DNA of 48,442 bases from Linnemannia schmuckeri (GCA_029449235.1 JANATG010000024.1:1-48442); one strand, 5' to 3'. Shown: positions 1 through 9,297, numbered from the stretch's first letter. Translations and numbers: made by a program. Notes: generated from the sequence alone by a model not told the origin.

Positions 1-578
1 TCCTAAAAAGTTTGGAGGGAATTACCCTCACCTCTTTATTATTAATTTGTTAGGAACAGGTCCTTCGCCATTCCATCGATAAAGGAAATATGGTTTTTAT
101 TCTCGACAGCCCCCGCTTAAGCGGGCCGGGTGGGTGAAATAATATAAATTTAAGATTCTAGGCTCCGCTCTAAATCCAAGCATAGTCCGATATTTAACTT
201 TATTTATTTAAAAATAAACAATACATTATTTCTATAAAGAAACAAAATTTTAAATTTCTGGTAAAGTCTATTTCCCATTCTCTCAAAGAGAATGGGTTTT
301 CAAAAGAATACTTTTTAAGTTAAAAATATTTATTTAAAAGTTCAAGCTCCGTAGGGAGGTTTGAATACCTCTCTCGAAAAGGGAAGTCCTTTTAGGGGCT
401 TGATTAAATTTTATTATATCCTGGGCTGGTGAGTCTTTTATAAAATTTAGTTAAGTCTGGAAAGGAGTGTATGAAAAATAGACGACATAAATCCTGTTCA
501 AACCCGTTCTACTGGAACAGCTCCTTTAAGTATTTTTATAAAATTTTCTGGGTTCAGTAGATTCGAATACGGTAAATT
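1..578. other. gene-free spacer with GC-rich hairpins
   Basis: No coding region or complete RNA gene is visible. The stretch holds short GC-rich inverted repeats, for example CCCGCTTAAGCGGG near 114-127 and a CTGTTC/GAACAG hairpin near 497-523. At about 552-570 there is a degenerate copy of a tRNA T-arm next to the real trnQ. These look like mobile GC clusters of the kind common in fungal mtDNA. Confidence 0.5.
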
Positions 579-651
579 TGGGAACGGTAGATTCGAACTA
601 CCAATCTCTTAAATCAAAATTAAGCGTCCTGCCAGATTAGACCAGTACCCA
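579..651 (-). tRNA. trnQ: tRNA-Gln (UUG)
   Basis: The minus strand folds as a cloverleaf. The acceptor is TGGGTAC/GTTCCCA with one mismatch. The anticodon stem is CTTAA/TTAAG with loop TTTTGAT and anticodon TTG. The T-arm is GGTAG/CTACC with loop TTCGAAT. Only one copy lies in the window. Confidence 0.85.
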
Positions 652-749
652 TCCATATTTATATAATGTATTTGATAAGACCTTACCCCTCAATATAATT
701 TATTTTACAGGGTTCTCGGTAAATGACTATGTCCGGACATTAATATATA

Positions 750-1824
750 ATGACAATATTAGAATTTATTTTAGTATTCTCAATACCACTAACTTCTCTT
801 TATTTATCAACAATCTTAACCTCGGATTTACTTTTTTTATATAATTATGCAGTACTTTGTCATAATTTAATAGATGGTACGATTATATCTAATATTATGT
901 CTGCTGATTTAAATATATTAGGAGGATTATTTCAATCAACTTTATTTTCGCAAAGCCCATTAAATTTAATCGGTAGTTTACTTTTTATAGATGAATTTAA
1001 TATTTTATATTCGTTTATTCCTTCTTTTCAAGATCATCTTTTAGCTACAACAATAATTCTTTATAATAACGCGGAAATCGAAAAATTACAGATCTTATCG
1101 GATAACAAAAGGAAGACCGGGATCTATATGTGGATTCACAAAGAATCAGGTAAATTTTATATCGGTTCAGCCCTTGAATTATCTAAACGATTAAGAAGTT
1201 ATTATTCTATTACAGAATTAAAACATGCAAATAATTATATATCTAGAGCTCTCCTTCATCATACTCATTCAGCGTTTTTTTTAAGTATTCTTGAGATAAT
1301 TGATATATTTTCAAATTCTGTAGAAGAAACACATAAATTGATTCTCTCACGTGAACAATACTATCTTGATACTTTTATGCCTCAGTACAATATATTTAGA
1401 ATAGCTGGTTCTTCGTTAGGTTATAAACATACTGAAGAATCATTAGTTAAAATGAGCGAAGCCAAAAAAGGGGATAAAAGCCTAATGTTTGGTAAAACTG
1501 GAAAAAATCATTCTCTTTGGAAAAACTCATACTATTGAATCAATAGCAAAAATAAGTTTTACCCGTAAAGGGATAATTCATATCGATGCTATTAAAGAAA
1601 AAATGAGTGCTACTTTAAGAGGAAAAAAAAATCCAATAAGTAAGAATGTATTTGTTTATTCATTTGATCCAGAGACTCAAGTGACTATACTGTATAAATT
1701 TTTTGATTCTTGTACAGAAGCAGCAAAATTCTTTAATTGTAGCTCACGTGTAATATCTTATTATTTAGATAAGAATAAATTATATAAAAAAGAATGGATT
1801 TTATTATCTTCTAGTAAAGAATAA
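750..1824 (+). pseudogene. GIY-YIG homing endonuclease with hydrophobic leader, frameshifted
   Basis: The first frame (750-1538, 262 codons) starts at ATG with the leader FSIPLTSLYLSTIL. It continues into a GIY-YIG nuclease domain: GIY in KTGIYMW, YIG in FYIGSALELSKRLR, the catalytic Glu in SREQYYLD, the Asn in QYNIF. It then enters NUMOD3-like repeats. The frame is lost near 1500. The rest of the protein (repeat KTHTIESIAKIS, then a NUMOD1 DNA-binding domain ending KKEWILLSSSKE) lies in the overlapping frame 1489-1824. One single-base error or mutation therefore splits one gene. GIY-YIG/NUMOD proteins are site-specific DNA endonucleases that spread their own gene. No intron core is visible around it, so it seems free-standing. 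It may be a real pseudogene or a sequencing indel. Confidence 0.75.
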
Positions 1825-1903
1825 TAGTAGGGTTAAATACTATTAGCGTGGAATCTTTCTAATTTGTTAGTTATTTTCTTTATAATTTAAAATTATAATA
1901 AAC

Positions 1904-1914
1904 TAACACCCTCC
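1904..1914 (+). terminator. C-rich 3' motif after GIY-YIG ORF
   Basis: TAACACCCTCC lies 80 nt after the stop of the upstream ORF. The same motif follows most ORFs of the window on the coding strand. Its role in mRNA 3'-end formation is inferred. Confidence 0.35.
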
Positions 1915-2000
1915 TCCGGTGGGTACCTCAAATAATATAAAATAATTTTGCTACTAAAGATTATAGAAATTCTTCCTTTTAGCATAAAATAATAATAATA

Positions 2001-2072
2001 GTTATTATAGTTTAACGGATAAAACGAGTAATTCATGCTTACTAGATAGAAGTTCAATTCTTCTTAATGACT
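2001..2072 (+). tRNA. trnM: tRNA-Met (CAU)
   Basis: Acceptor GTTATTA/TAATGAC (one G.T). D-stem GTTT/AAAC. Anticodon stem AGTAA/TTACT with loop TTCATGC (CAT). T-stem AGAAG/CTTCT with loop TTCAATT. All stems are present. It differs from the CAU tRNA in the palindrome arms, so one is probably initiator and the other elongator. I cannot say which. Confidence 0.85.
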
Positions 2073-2650
2073 TAAAAAAATTAGACTTTGAAAAAGGGAA
2101 AAGCTTCTTTTTTAGGGTAAAATTATCTAAGAAAATTAAATACTGTCGAAAATAATAAAGTGATTTTAGATATAAAAAAAATATAATATTCCACAACCAC
2201 CTATTAGTGAAAATCTTCATTTAAATAGAATGATAGATAAAGCAATATATCTAATTCATTAATAATTAAAAAAATTTTTTTCCCCCTTTATAACATTAAT
2301 TTGATGTGAAGGGTTTTTTTAGAAAAATAAGGATATACTAATCCTCTATAAAAATAACATTACCCGGGCTCAGATAAATTATTTAAAAATAAATGGATTT
2401 TACGTTCTAACCTACTTAATAGTGATTCATAATTATTGACACCCCCTTCCTCTTTCGGTCTTACTCTTTTATTATTATTTTAATATAAATAATAGGGGGA
2501 TTAGTTTATAGGTAGAACACTTTAAATATTTGTTTATAGGAAAAATACCTTAAAGGCCTATTGTAAAATTATTACCGGAAAATATATATAAGGAGATAAA
2601 ATTTTTTATAAATTAATAAAAGTCTTCTTTTTAAAACATAAATACTAGTA
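2073..2650. other. AT-rich gene-free spacer
   Basis: No supported gene. Around 2490-2520 there is a sequence resembling a tRNA D-arm (TAGTTTATAGGTAGAAC) without a convincing anticodon or T-arm. Confidence 0.4.
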
Positions 2651-2653
2651 TTA

Positions 2654-3618
2654 AAATTAATTATTTTAGTATTCTCGATACCATTAGCTTCTCTTTATTT
2701 ATCAACAATCTTTCCTTCGGGATGAAAAGCTTTTTTAATCTTTGTACTTACAGTTTTTTATTAATAGAAGCTAATGTACAAATATTAGGAGGGTTATGTC
2801 AAACTAACTTTATTTTCGCAAAGGGCGATATTTCATTATTGTCTACTATTTCTTATTTTCAAAGTAGTCTCTTAACAGTCCCTGTAATCGTTTATAATAA
2901 CGCTGATATAGATAAATCAGAGATTTTAGCTAATACTAAAGGTAAAGCTGGAATTTATCTGTGGACTCATAAAGAATCCAATAAATTATATATTGGCAGT
3001 GCATTTGATTTATCTAAACGAATACGAAAATACTATTCTCCTTCACAATTAAAGAAATATGATAATTATATTTCTAGAGCACTTCTTCATCACGGGTATT
3101 CAGCATTTAGTCTTACGATTTTGGAATATATTGATATTTCGGGTTTATCAAAAGAAAATGCTCGTAAGTTGATTCTTGAACGTGAGCAGTATTATCTGAA
3201 TTTTATCTTTTCGACAGATGAACCAAATACATATAATATTCTAGAGATAGCTGGAAATTCATTAGGTTATAAACATACTGAAAAATCTCTAGTTAAAATG
3301 ACAGGTAAAATTAATCCTGCAGAAAGCAGAACAAAAATGAGTCTAGCTAAAGCTGGTGAGAAACATCCTATGTTTGGGCGAACTCATTCAGTTGAAATTA
3401 AAGCTTTAATTAGTGTAGTCCATTTAGGTAAAATCCATTCTTCAGAAATTAAAGCTAAAATGAGTATTGTTAAAGGAACTGCTATTTATGTATATGATAC
3501 TCAAGGTATTCTTGTAAATACTTTTACTTCTGCTAGAAAAGCCGCAGAAGTTCTTGGAACAAATAATTATACAATAATGAAATATGCAAGGAATGGTAAT
3601 ATCTTTAAAGATAAGTAG
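2654..3618 (+). CDS. GIY-YIG homing endonuclease, leader decayed
   Basis: The open frame runs from ATG 2722 (298 codons). The conserved hydrophobic leader starts upstream at about 2654 (VFSIPLASLYLSTIF). It is broken by an in-frame TGA, where the sister gene at 9298 has CGA, and by a 1-nt deletion, so translation would have to begin inside the old leader. The nuclease domain looks intact: KAGIYLW, KLYIGSAFDLSKRIR, Glu in EREQYYL, Asn in YNILEIAGNSLG. NUMOD3-like repeats (KMSLAKAGEKHPMFGRTHS) and a NUMOD1 domain with NYTIMKYARNG follow. From 3001 onward it is identical to the tail of the ORF at 9551-10282, because the first 6.47-kb direct repeat begins here. Confidence 0.75.
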
Positions 3619-3688
3619 AAGTTATCTACATCTGAGCTATAGCTATTCTTTGCTCTATTTATTTATGTTAATTTTATTATAAATAAAA

Positions 3689-3704
3689 TTAACATCCCTT
3701 CCCC
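3689..3704 (+). terminator. C-rich 3' motif after GIY-YIG ORF
   Basis: TTAACATCCCTTCCCC lies 71 nt after the stop at 3618, on the coding strand. The duplicate is at 10353-10368. Confidence 0.3.
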
Positions 3705-3801
3705 GCTTATAAGCCCTAAGGTTAGTGTATTAAATAAACTTAAATTCTCTCCTTAGAATATATTTAATAATAAAAATTATTTTTATTAAAAGAGCTGATT
3801 A

Positions 3802-3873
3802 GGTTAGTGTATGACTTGAACATACATTTTTAAGCTTTGCAGACCAATACATTACCAGTTATGCTAACTAACC
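3802..3873 (-). tRNA. trnC: tRNA-Cys (GCA), repeat copy 1
   Basis: Acceptor GGTTAGT/ACTAACC pairs perfectly. The T-stem GTATG/CATAC has loop TTCAAGT. The anticodon loop CTGCAAA gives GCA. The anticodon stem is weak, with a mismatch and G.T pairs. Identical to the copy at 10466. Confidence 0.7.
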
Positions 3874-3934
3874 ATTTAGTATTATTTATTTAGAAACTAA
3901 ATAGCCGTGTTAAATTATTTAGTGAATTTAAAGG

Positions 3935-4045
3935 GGGGGACCCGGGGCGGTGTTTAGCTAAAAATTTTGAGAGCCGGCCCCGCAAAGCGGGCTTTTAAAA
4001 AGTAATGATTGCCCGACTGGTCCACGTAGCGACCCGGGTCTAATA
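3935..4045. repeat. GC-rich palindromic cluster, copy 1
   Basis: GACCCGGGGCGG on the left and CGACCCGGGTC on the right flank a GCCCCGCAAAGCGGGC hairpin. The GC content contrasts sharply with the flanks. The duplicate is at 10599-10709. Confidence 0.5.
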
Positions 4046-4074
4046 ATATATAACCCTACAATTATTTAAGTCGC

Positions 4075-4228
4075 TTATTTCTTAGATGAGGATAAGATCC
4101 ACTGTTTTTGAAATAATTTACCACTTTTTACATATCTAGCCTTTCGGGTCTTAAATTAAGATTATTGACAAATAAAGAGAAGCAAGAGGTATTGTTAGTA
4201 CTAAAATTAAAATTTCTAATAATAACAT
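4075..4228 (-). pseudogene. internally deleted HEG remnant (leader fused to tail), copy 1
   Basis: On the minus strand the hydrophobic leader (ATG at 4228; TIPLASLYLSIIL) is followed almost directly by the last residues of a NUMOD1 tail (KSGKLFQKQWILSSSKK, stop). The entire nuclease domain between them is gone. One homopolymer A is missing relative to the copy at 10739-10893. Confidence 0.6.
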
Positions 4229-4343
4229 AATTTTATTTACTATTATTAATTTACCTTTTCTTCTTTATAGCTATTAATTATTAAATATACCCCTATCCTG
4301 AAGTTGAACATGAATTAATAAAAGAAATACTATTGTCAAGATA

Positions 4344-4358
4344 TTGGGGGGGTGTATA
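4344..4358 (-). terminator. C-rich 3' motif after nad1, copy 1
   Basis: On the nad1 strand TATACACCCCCCC begins about 25 nt after the nad1 stop. It matches the motif found after other ORFs. Confidence 0.35.
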
Positions 4359-4381
4359 TTAAAAATTTTGATTACACAAAA

Positions 4382-5344
4382 TTAGTATATTTCAAAAGCT
4401 TTAATTATACACGGGATTAATATTGAGAACGCAATTACAATTGGTAACATTTTAGACCAGATTGCACTCATAAGTTGATCGTATCTTAATCTTGGGAAAC
4501 TTGCTCTAATCCAGATAAATAAGAATAGTATGAATGAAGTTTTAAATCCAATAGATAAACCTGTCATCAACCCATTTGATTCTACACCTGGTATTAAATA
4601 TCCACCTAAGAATAAGATAGAACTTAATGTACTTAAGAAAACAATGGCTCCGTATTCTGCAAGGAAAAGAATACGAAGGGGAACGCGCTATATTCAGTCA
4701 TAAACCCTGCTGTTAATTCTGATTCTGATTCTGGTAAATCAAAAGGTGCTCTATTACTTTCAGCTAATATAGCTATTAAGAACATTAATGCTATAGGAAA
4801 TAATGGTACAATATACCAAATAGCTTTTGAGATTCTATAATTGCAGTTAAATTAAATGAACCTACAAAAAAATTACTAATAAGATTATTAACCCAAAAAC
4901 TACTTCATAACTTACTAATTGTGCTGTAGCTCTTAAAGAACCTATAAATGAATATTTATTATTTGAGGCCCAACCCGCTAATATAATTCCATAAGCTGCC
5001 ACTGAAGATATAGCTAAAATTGTTACAATACCTAAAGAAAAATCAGCTATTACTAAACCTTTTCCATACGGTATAAGAGTCCAAACTAATAAACCACAAA
5101 CTAAAGAAATCATAGGTGCTAATACAAAAAGTATTTTATCTGTATTTGAAGGTAATACTAATTCTTTAACTAGTAATTTTAAGGCATCTGCAAATGCTTG
5201 TAATAACCCATAATACCCTACTTTGTTAGGCCCAATTCTTCTCTGCATACTTCCCATTATTTTACGTTCTGCGATCGTTACATATGCGATAGAACCTAAT
5301 AAAGGTCCTATTACAATTAATGCTTCTAATAATGAATTTATCAT
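4382..5344 (-). pseudogene. nad1: nad1 copy 1, three 1-nt deletions
   Basis: This copy is identical to the intact nad1 at 11047-12012 except for three one-base losses. They are A5 to A4 near 4670, T5 to T4 near 4830 and A8 to A7 near 4866. As written, the frame from ATG 5344 stops after 160 codons and the C-terminal part reads in other frames. No compensating change is seen. All lesions are homopolymer shortenings, the typical uncorrected error of long-read assemblies. This may therefore be a functional second copy with sequencing errors rather than a true pseudogene. Confidence 0.85.
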
Positions 5345-5371
5345 ATTATTAATTATTTAATTCTTTATCTC

Positions 5372-5416
5372 CGGAGCCGGGACCCGTGGTTACATACGCG
5401 GGCCCGGATTTAATTC
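5372..5416. repeat. GC-rich cluster upstream of nad1, copy 1
   Basis: A CCGGAGCCGGGACCCGTGG segment followed by CGCGGGCCCGG lies immediately upstream of the nad1 start. The duplicate is at 12040-12084. Confidence 0.4.
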
Positions 5417-5527
5417 TTTTTAAGTAGTCTATTAAAAGGAATATTATTTTAGAGACCTTACTTATCATCATATCCATTGTCCCGGGTAAAGGGTAGGACA
5501 AGCCAAAATTTTACTGACCAGGATTTT

Positions 5528-5597
5528 ACAGTTACCTTTAATCGAAAAAGGAATATCGCTTTGGAAGAGCACTAGTTTACCATTAACTTATAACTGC
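5528..5597 (-). tRNA. trnG: tRNA-Gly (UCC), repeat copy 1
   Basis: Acceptor GCAGTTA/TAACTGT has a G.T first pair. D-stem AGTT/AACT. The anticodon loop CTTCCAA gives TCC. T-stem CCTTT/AAAGG with loop TTCGATT. Copy 2 has a perfect acceptor; copy 1 lost two bases (TG) at the 3' end. It lies upstream of nad1 on the same strand. Confidence 0.75.
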
Positions 5598-5814
5598 TTA
5601 TATACAAGTATATCAATTCAACGGAAATAGACACTTCTGGTTATTTTTTTTTTTAAGAGGGAAATATTTCTTAATTATAGTTTGTATATAATAAACATTA
5701 ATTACATAACCAATTTATCAGGATAATTATATTAAGGCGATTAAAGTTTAAAGTTCAAGTTTACACGCACTTTTATTAAATGGTTCTTTTAAGTATATTT
5801 AAAATATTAAATTA

Positions 5815-6175
5815 CCCTCCCCTGCACGCTTGCGAGGAGGGGAGGGAGAGAGGTGATGAAGAACTACCCCTGAATATAGGCCTTGATAATAAACGAAGTT
5901 TCCCGGAGGAGTCTTTCTGGGATGCATTTTATTTAAATAATTTAAAAATTTTTCCCTTTTTTAAAGGGAAGATGTATTTACCAGGTACCTGGGAAAGAAG
6001 CTATTTTTAAAAACCCCCCCGGGTCGGTGAGCCTTATCACCCATTTCACCCTACTAGGCCTAGGGGCAACTTTATAGAAGTTGTGGATGATTAGTCATTA
6101 CCGGCCCGGACTTTATATAAAATATATAAAATTTTAATTTTCACTCACCCGGTCCGTTTAAATGGCTGGGATTTT
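5815..6175. repeat. composite GC-rich hairpin element, copy 1
   Basis: A 5' module (near 5856-5890, GATGAAGAACTACCCCTGAA then TAGGCC) and a 3' module (near 6025-6110, CCCATTTCACCC to CCGGCCCGG) recur with divergence. Both occur at 28542-28775 and the 5' module also at 8165-8300. No protein family fits. A 76-codon open frame through the element (5780-6010) has no recognisable content. It could be a mobile element or a structured RNA. Confidence 0.45.
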
Positions 6176-6242
6176 TGAATAAAAAAAAATATTGATCGTT
6201 AATATTCTTTCTTATAAAGAAAAAAACAGAAAAGGTATAAAT

Positions 6243-6285
6243 ACTTGAATGGATTTGAACCACTATTACTAAGTTTCGAATGAGG
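6243..6285 (-). pseudogene. 3' half of a tRNA-Arg(UCG)-like gene, copy 1
   Basis: On the minus strand the segment has an ATTCGAAACTTAGT anticodon arm side, a T-arm (GTGGTTCAAATCCAT) and CAAGT. It closely matches the 3' half of trnR(UCG) at 8088. No matching 5' half follows. Confidence 0.5.
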
Positions 6286-6289
6286 TGAA

Positions 6290-7134
6290 ATCTAAAGATT
6301 TTTAATATATTTCTACACTACTCTAATATCAGCTTTAAAAAGTGGCATAAAAAAATATTTTATTATTAGTAATTAAAAATTAAAAATTATTATATATTAA
6401 ATAGTGGTTAAAAATTATTAAATCTTGAATAGTGGTTAAAAAGTATTTAATTGAATTATTTCATTTTTATTAGTGAGATTGTTCAAGTATTCTTAGTCAT
6501 TATTACTATAAAGTGTGTCAAACAAATAAGTATTTTAATAATTATAATTCCGACGTTCCCCGGGTCCAACAGAGATTTCCTTCGGTTGGCCTACTTGGGG
6601 TTTTCTTTATAATTGATATTCGTAATACCGATCACGTCTATCTTTTTATTCTCTCTATAAGACCATATGAGTAACTTTGTGTGACACCCAAATACCGTTA
6701 GCTTCTTTTATACTCCTTCGGTACTGAATGAGTCAAAACCCTGTCTCTGATTTATTATTAATAGTTTTCTTTCTTGGATTCTTCTAATTAAGTTACTGAT
6801 TAGTAAATCAATTTTATTAATAAATTTTGCTCTGAGAGCTTAGAATAATAAATTAAGTAAAATCATCAAATATTTAGCATAATATTATGAGGAGATGCAA
6901 CTCATATTGAAAGTTAATAATTTAACAGATGTTAGGCGGCTAATCTCCCTACCTACTTCTGAATAGTAATTATAACATACTTATAATTAGTTCTAGGAAA
7001 ACAGCCTCCTCATTGCTGTAAAATCATGTGTAGAGGACCCTAAATGAATCGAGGACACATGGTATTTAGGTCAATTCTTTGGTTTTTCAAAGTGCCCTAT
7101 AATATGATAATAGGATCTAATAATAAAATACAAC
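6290..7134. other. gene-free region of unknown content, copy 1
   Basis: There are no open frames of note. Around 6395-6455 the phrase TAGTGGTTAAAAA occurs twice. From about 6540 to 7110 the base composition is more balanced than the AT-rich spacers, with several possible stems. I recognise no rRNA, group II domain V or RNase P motif. It could be a non-coding RNA or an eroded intron. Confidence 0.4.
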
Positions 7135-7979
7135 ATGAATTACAACAACATATTACAACGAAATCTTGAGGCCATGAAACGACTTCAACCTTTTTCAACT
7201 ATAGAAATTTTTATAGGTTCCTTACATTTAACGGAAATACATTTAATTGCTAAACAAGAATTAAAAGGTAAATCCGGTATTTATGGATTTATTTGCGAAA
7301 CAACGGGTAAATTGTATATCGGTTCTTCTGTTAATTTATCTGACAGATTTAGTCAGCATATTAATGGTACTAACTCAAATATTTTACTCCAAAATGCTAT
7401 AAATAAATATAATCTTCATAATTTTATATTTATAGTATTTGAATACTGTGAGCCAAAAGATTTAATCTCTCGAGAACAATTTTATCTTGATACGTTTTTA
7501 CCTGAATACAACATTCTTAAAGTAGCAGGTTCTTCTCTAGGGTTTATTCATACAGAAGAATCAAAAGCAAAAATGAGTTTTGCTCAGAAAAGCATTGATA
7601 GATCAGGTGAGAATAATCCTCGAGGAATGCTAGATAAACCCCATTCTAAAAAAACTAAAACTTTAATTAGTTTGCGTATGTTTGGTAGAATAGTTTCTAA
7701 AGAAACTAAAGCTTTAATCAGTCTAACTAATTCGGGTAATAATCACCCAATGTCCGGTAAAACGCATACTACTAAGGCTAAAAAAAAAATTAGTGCTGTT
7801 CAAGGTACAGCAATTTATGTATATGATACTCAAGGTTCACTAGTAAATACTTTTACTTCTGCTAGAAAGCAGCAGAATATTTTGATATTTCTCATATTAC
7901 TATTATGAGATATGCAAAAAATGGCCGACAATTTAAAAATAATTGGACTTTATCAACTTTCTTAATTTCTAAGGAATAA
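7135..7979 (+). pseudogene. GIY-YIG homing endonuclease, frameshifted, copy 1
   Basis: Same gene as 13805-14650 but with AAA instead of AAAA near 7865. The frame shifts and stops at 7908 after 257 codons, losing the last part of the NUMOD1 domain. The nuclease domain is intact (KSGIYGF, KLYIGSSVNLSDRF, REQFYLD, YNIL). As with nad1 copy 1 the lesion is a one-base homopolymer loss and could be a sequencing error. Confidence 0.8.
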
Positions 7980-8044
7980 TTATAGTAGGGTTATAATATA
8001 CTATAAGGTCCCAATTATGCTTACGTTAGATCAAATTTTTCGAT

Positions 8045-8055
8045 TTACACCCCCG
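8045..8055 (+). terminator. C-rich 3' motif after GIY-YIG ORF, copy 1
   Basis: TTACACCCCC lies 65 nt after the ORF stop. Copy 2 (14716-14727) has one more C. Confidence 0.3.
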
Positions 8056-8087
8056 CGAATGGGAGGTTTCTTAATATTAAATTATAA

Positions 8088-8159
8088 ACACTTGAATAGA
8101 TTTGAACTATTATCACTAAGTTTCGAAGACTCATACTTTTCCAGTTAAGTTACAAGTGC
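8088..8159 (-). tRNA. trnR(ucg): tRNA-Arg (UCG), repeat copy 1
   Basis: Acceptor GCACTTG/CAAGTGT. D-stem ACTT/AAGT. Anticodon stem TGAGT/ACTTA with loop CTTCGAA (TCG). T-stem AATAG/CTATT with loop TTCAAAT. It is strikingly similar to trnR(UCU) at 9136, which suggests that one arose from the other. Confidence 0.8.
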
Positions 8160-8164
8160 TTAAT

Positions 8165-8340
8165 TAAAAATCCCGGGACGGTGAGTTTTTTATGTGTTTA
8201 CATTACCCCGAGGTGATGAGGAATTATCTCCTGATAATAGGCCTAAAGGCCTATATCAAGCCTAAAAAGGCTTGGAGAATAGTACCCAATGTAATATGTA
8301 TATTCTTAAAAACGCATCCCTCCCCGGGTCCCCCGTAAAT
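8165..8340. repeat. GC-rich hairpin element, copy 1
   Basis: Contains ATGAGGAATTATCTCCTGA, the perfect palindrome AATAGGCCTAAAGGCCTAT and the hairpin CAAGCCTAAAAAGGCTTG. It shares the 5' module of the elements at 5815 and 28542. Confidence 0.45.
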
Positions 8341-8401
8341 ATTTGGCTAATCGCATGTAGTAAAGAGGCTATTTTAGGTATAATTAGTATTTTATAAATA
8401 A

Positions 8402-8474
8402 GGCGATTATAGTTCAATTGGCAGAACGGTAGATTGTGGATCTATATACCAAGGTTCGAACCCTTGTTTTCGCC
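8402..8474 (+). tRNA. trnH: tRNA-His (GUG), repeat copy 1
   Basis: GGCGATT...TTTTCGCC acceptor with imperfect pairing at its base. D-arm AGTTCAATTGGCAGAAC. Anticodon stem GTAGA/TCTAT with loop TTGTGGA (GTG). T-stem AAGGG/CCCTT with loop TTCGAAC. One of the few plus-strand tRNAs in the repeat. Confidence 0.85.
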
Positions 8475-8633
8475 CTAATTTATAGGAAACTTCAAATATT
8501 ATCCTAAAAGAGGTAAATTCCTTAAAACTTTTTTTTAAGATGATAAGTTTCGTTTACCTCCGGTATGCATCCCGGAGGAAGAAATTTCAAGCTTTTTAAA
8601 AATTATTAAAAAAAGCTTTACCCCTGACAAGGG

Positions 8634-8918
8634 GTGATGTACCCCTCCGGGATCCGATCCCTCAGTAAAGTCTTATCAGGGGATAATCACCCTATGTTTG
8701 GTAAATTGCATTCGGCTGAAACTGTTGCGAAAATTAGTATAGCTAGAGGAGGAATTATATTTGTTTATGATTCTAAGGGTTCATTACATAATACTTTTAT
8801 TTCCGCTCGAGAAGCAGGTATATATTTTAATTGTACTCATTCTACTATTTTAAAATATTGTAGAAATGGTTTAATGTTTAAAGGACAGTGGATATTGTCT
8901 ACATCTTTAAATTTCTAA
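8634..8918 (+). pseudogene. C-terminal fragment of a GIY-YIG HEG (NUMOD3-NUMOD1), copy 1
   Basis: 94 open codons encode only the end of a HEG: one NUMOD3-like repeat (GDNHPMFGKLHSAETVAKIS) and a NUMOD1 domain ending GLMFKGQWILSTSL. The first codons (MMYPSGIRSLS) are translated GC-rich element (ACCCCTCCGGGATCC), so the ATG is fortuitous. No nuclease domain lies upstream. The closest relative in the window is the end of the ORF at 15970-17031. Confidence 0.7.
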
Positions 8919-8981
8919 ACAAAATTAACTCAGACAATGAGGGATAGAAGCACACTATCCAATACGACAAATGTTGTATTT

Positions 8982-8998
8982 TAACACCCCCCCCTCCA
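8982..8998 (+). terminator. C-rich 3' motif after HEG fragment, copy 1
   Basis: TAACACCCCCCCCTCC lies 63 nt after the stop at 8918. Confidence 0.35.
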
Positions 8999-9135
8999 TC
9001 ACAACAGGTACCAGCGAGGGGCATGTGGGCCGATTTTCCGAAGATTATATTTGATCCCTCGTCCCGCGAAAGAGGGCCGAGATTTATAGTTTAGCTGAAA
9101 CTAAAGTATTCATGAGTTTAGCTTAACTGGATAAA

Positions 9136-9207
9136 GCACATGAATGGATTTGAACCATTATTGTTAGACTTAGAAGGTCTATACTTTTCCAATTAAGTTA
9201 CACGTGC
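9136..9207 (-). tRNA. trnR(ucu): tRNA-Arg (UCU), repeat copy 1
   Basis: Acceptor GCACGTG/CATGTGC. D-stem ACTT/AAGT. Anticodon stem TAGAC/GTCTA with loop CTTCTAA (TCT). T-stem AATGG/CCATT with loop TTCAAAT. Just 3' of it, on the plus strand at 9112-9136, lies an extra D-arm-like fragment (AGTTTAGCTTAACTGGATAA). Confidence 0.85.
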
Positions 9208-9233
9208 TTTTATATTTAAAACTAGTTAGCCAA

Positions 9234-9283
9234 AATTAATATAAAGTGACTATGACCAAATTAGTATAAAGTGACTATGACCA
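9234..9283. repeat. 2 x 25-bp tandem repeat before leader HEG, copy 1
   Basis: Two 25-bp units differing by one base (AATTARTATAAAGTGACTAT then GACCA) lie just upstream of the leader ORF start at 9298. A related GACTATGTCCGGAC phrase precedes the leader ORF at 750. It could be a transcription or translation signal. Confidence 0.6.
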
Positions 9284-9297
9284 AATAAATATATATA

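Noticed and set aside
2005..2220. 71-codon minus-strand frame
   Set aside because: It lies antisense to trnM and AT-rich spacer, with low-complexity content.
2485..2560. possible tRNA on the plus strand
   Set aside because: D-arm-like start, but no matching anticodon stem, T-loop or acceptor.
5780..6010. 76-codon open frame (also 12450-12680)
   Set aside because: It runs through a GC-rich hairpin element, has no recognisable domain and resembles no protein. Treated as a chance frame.
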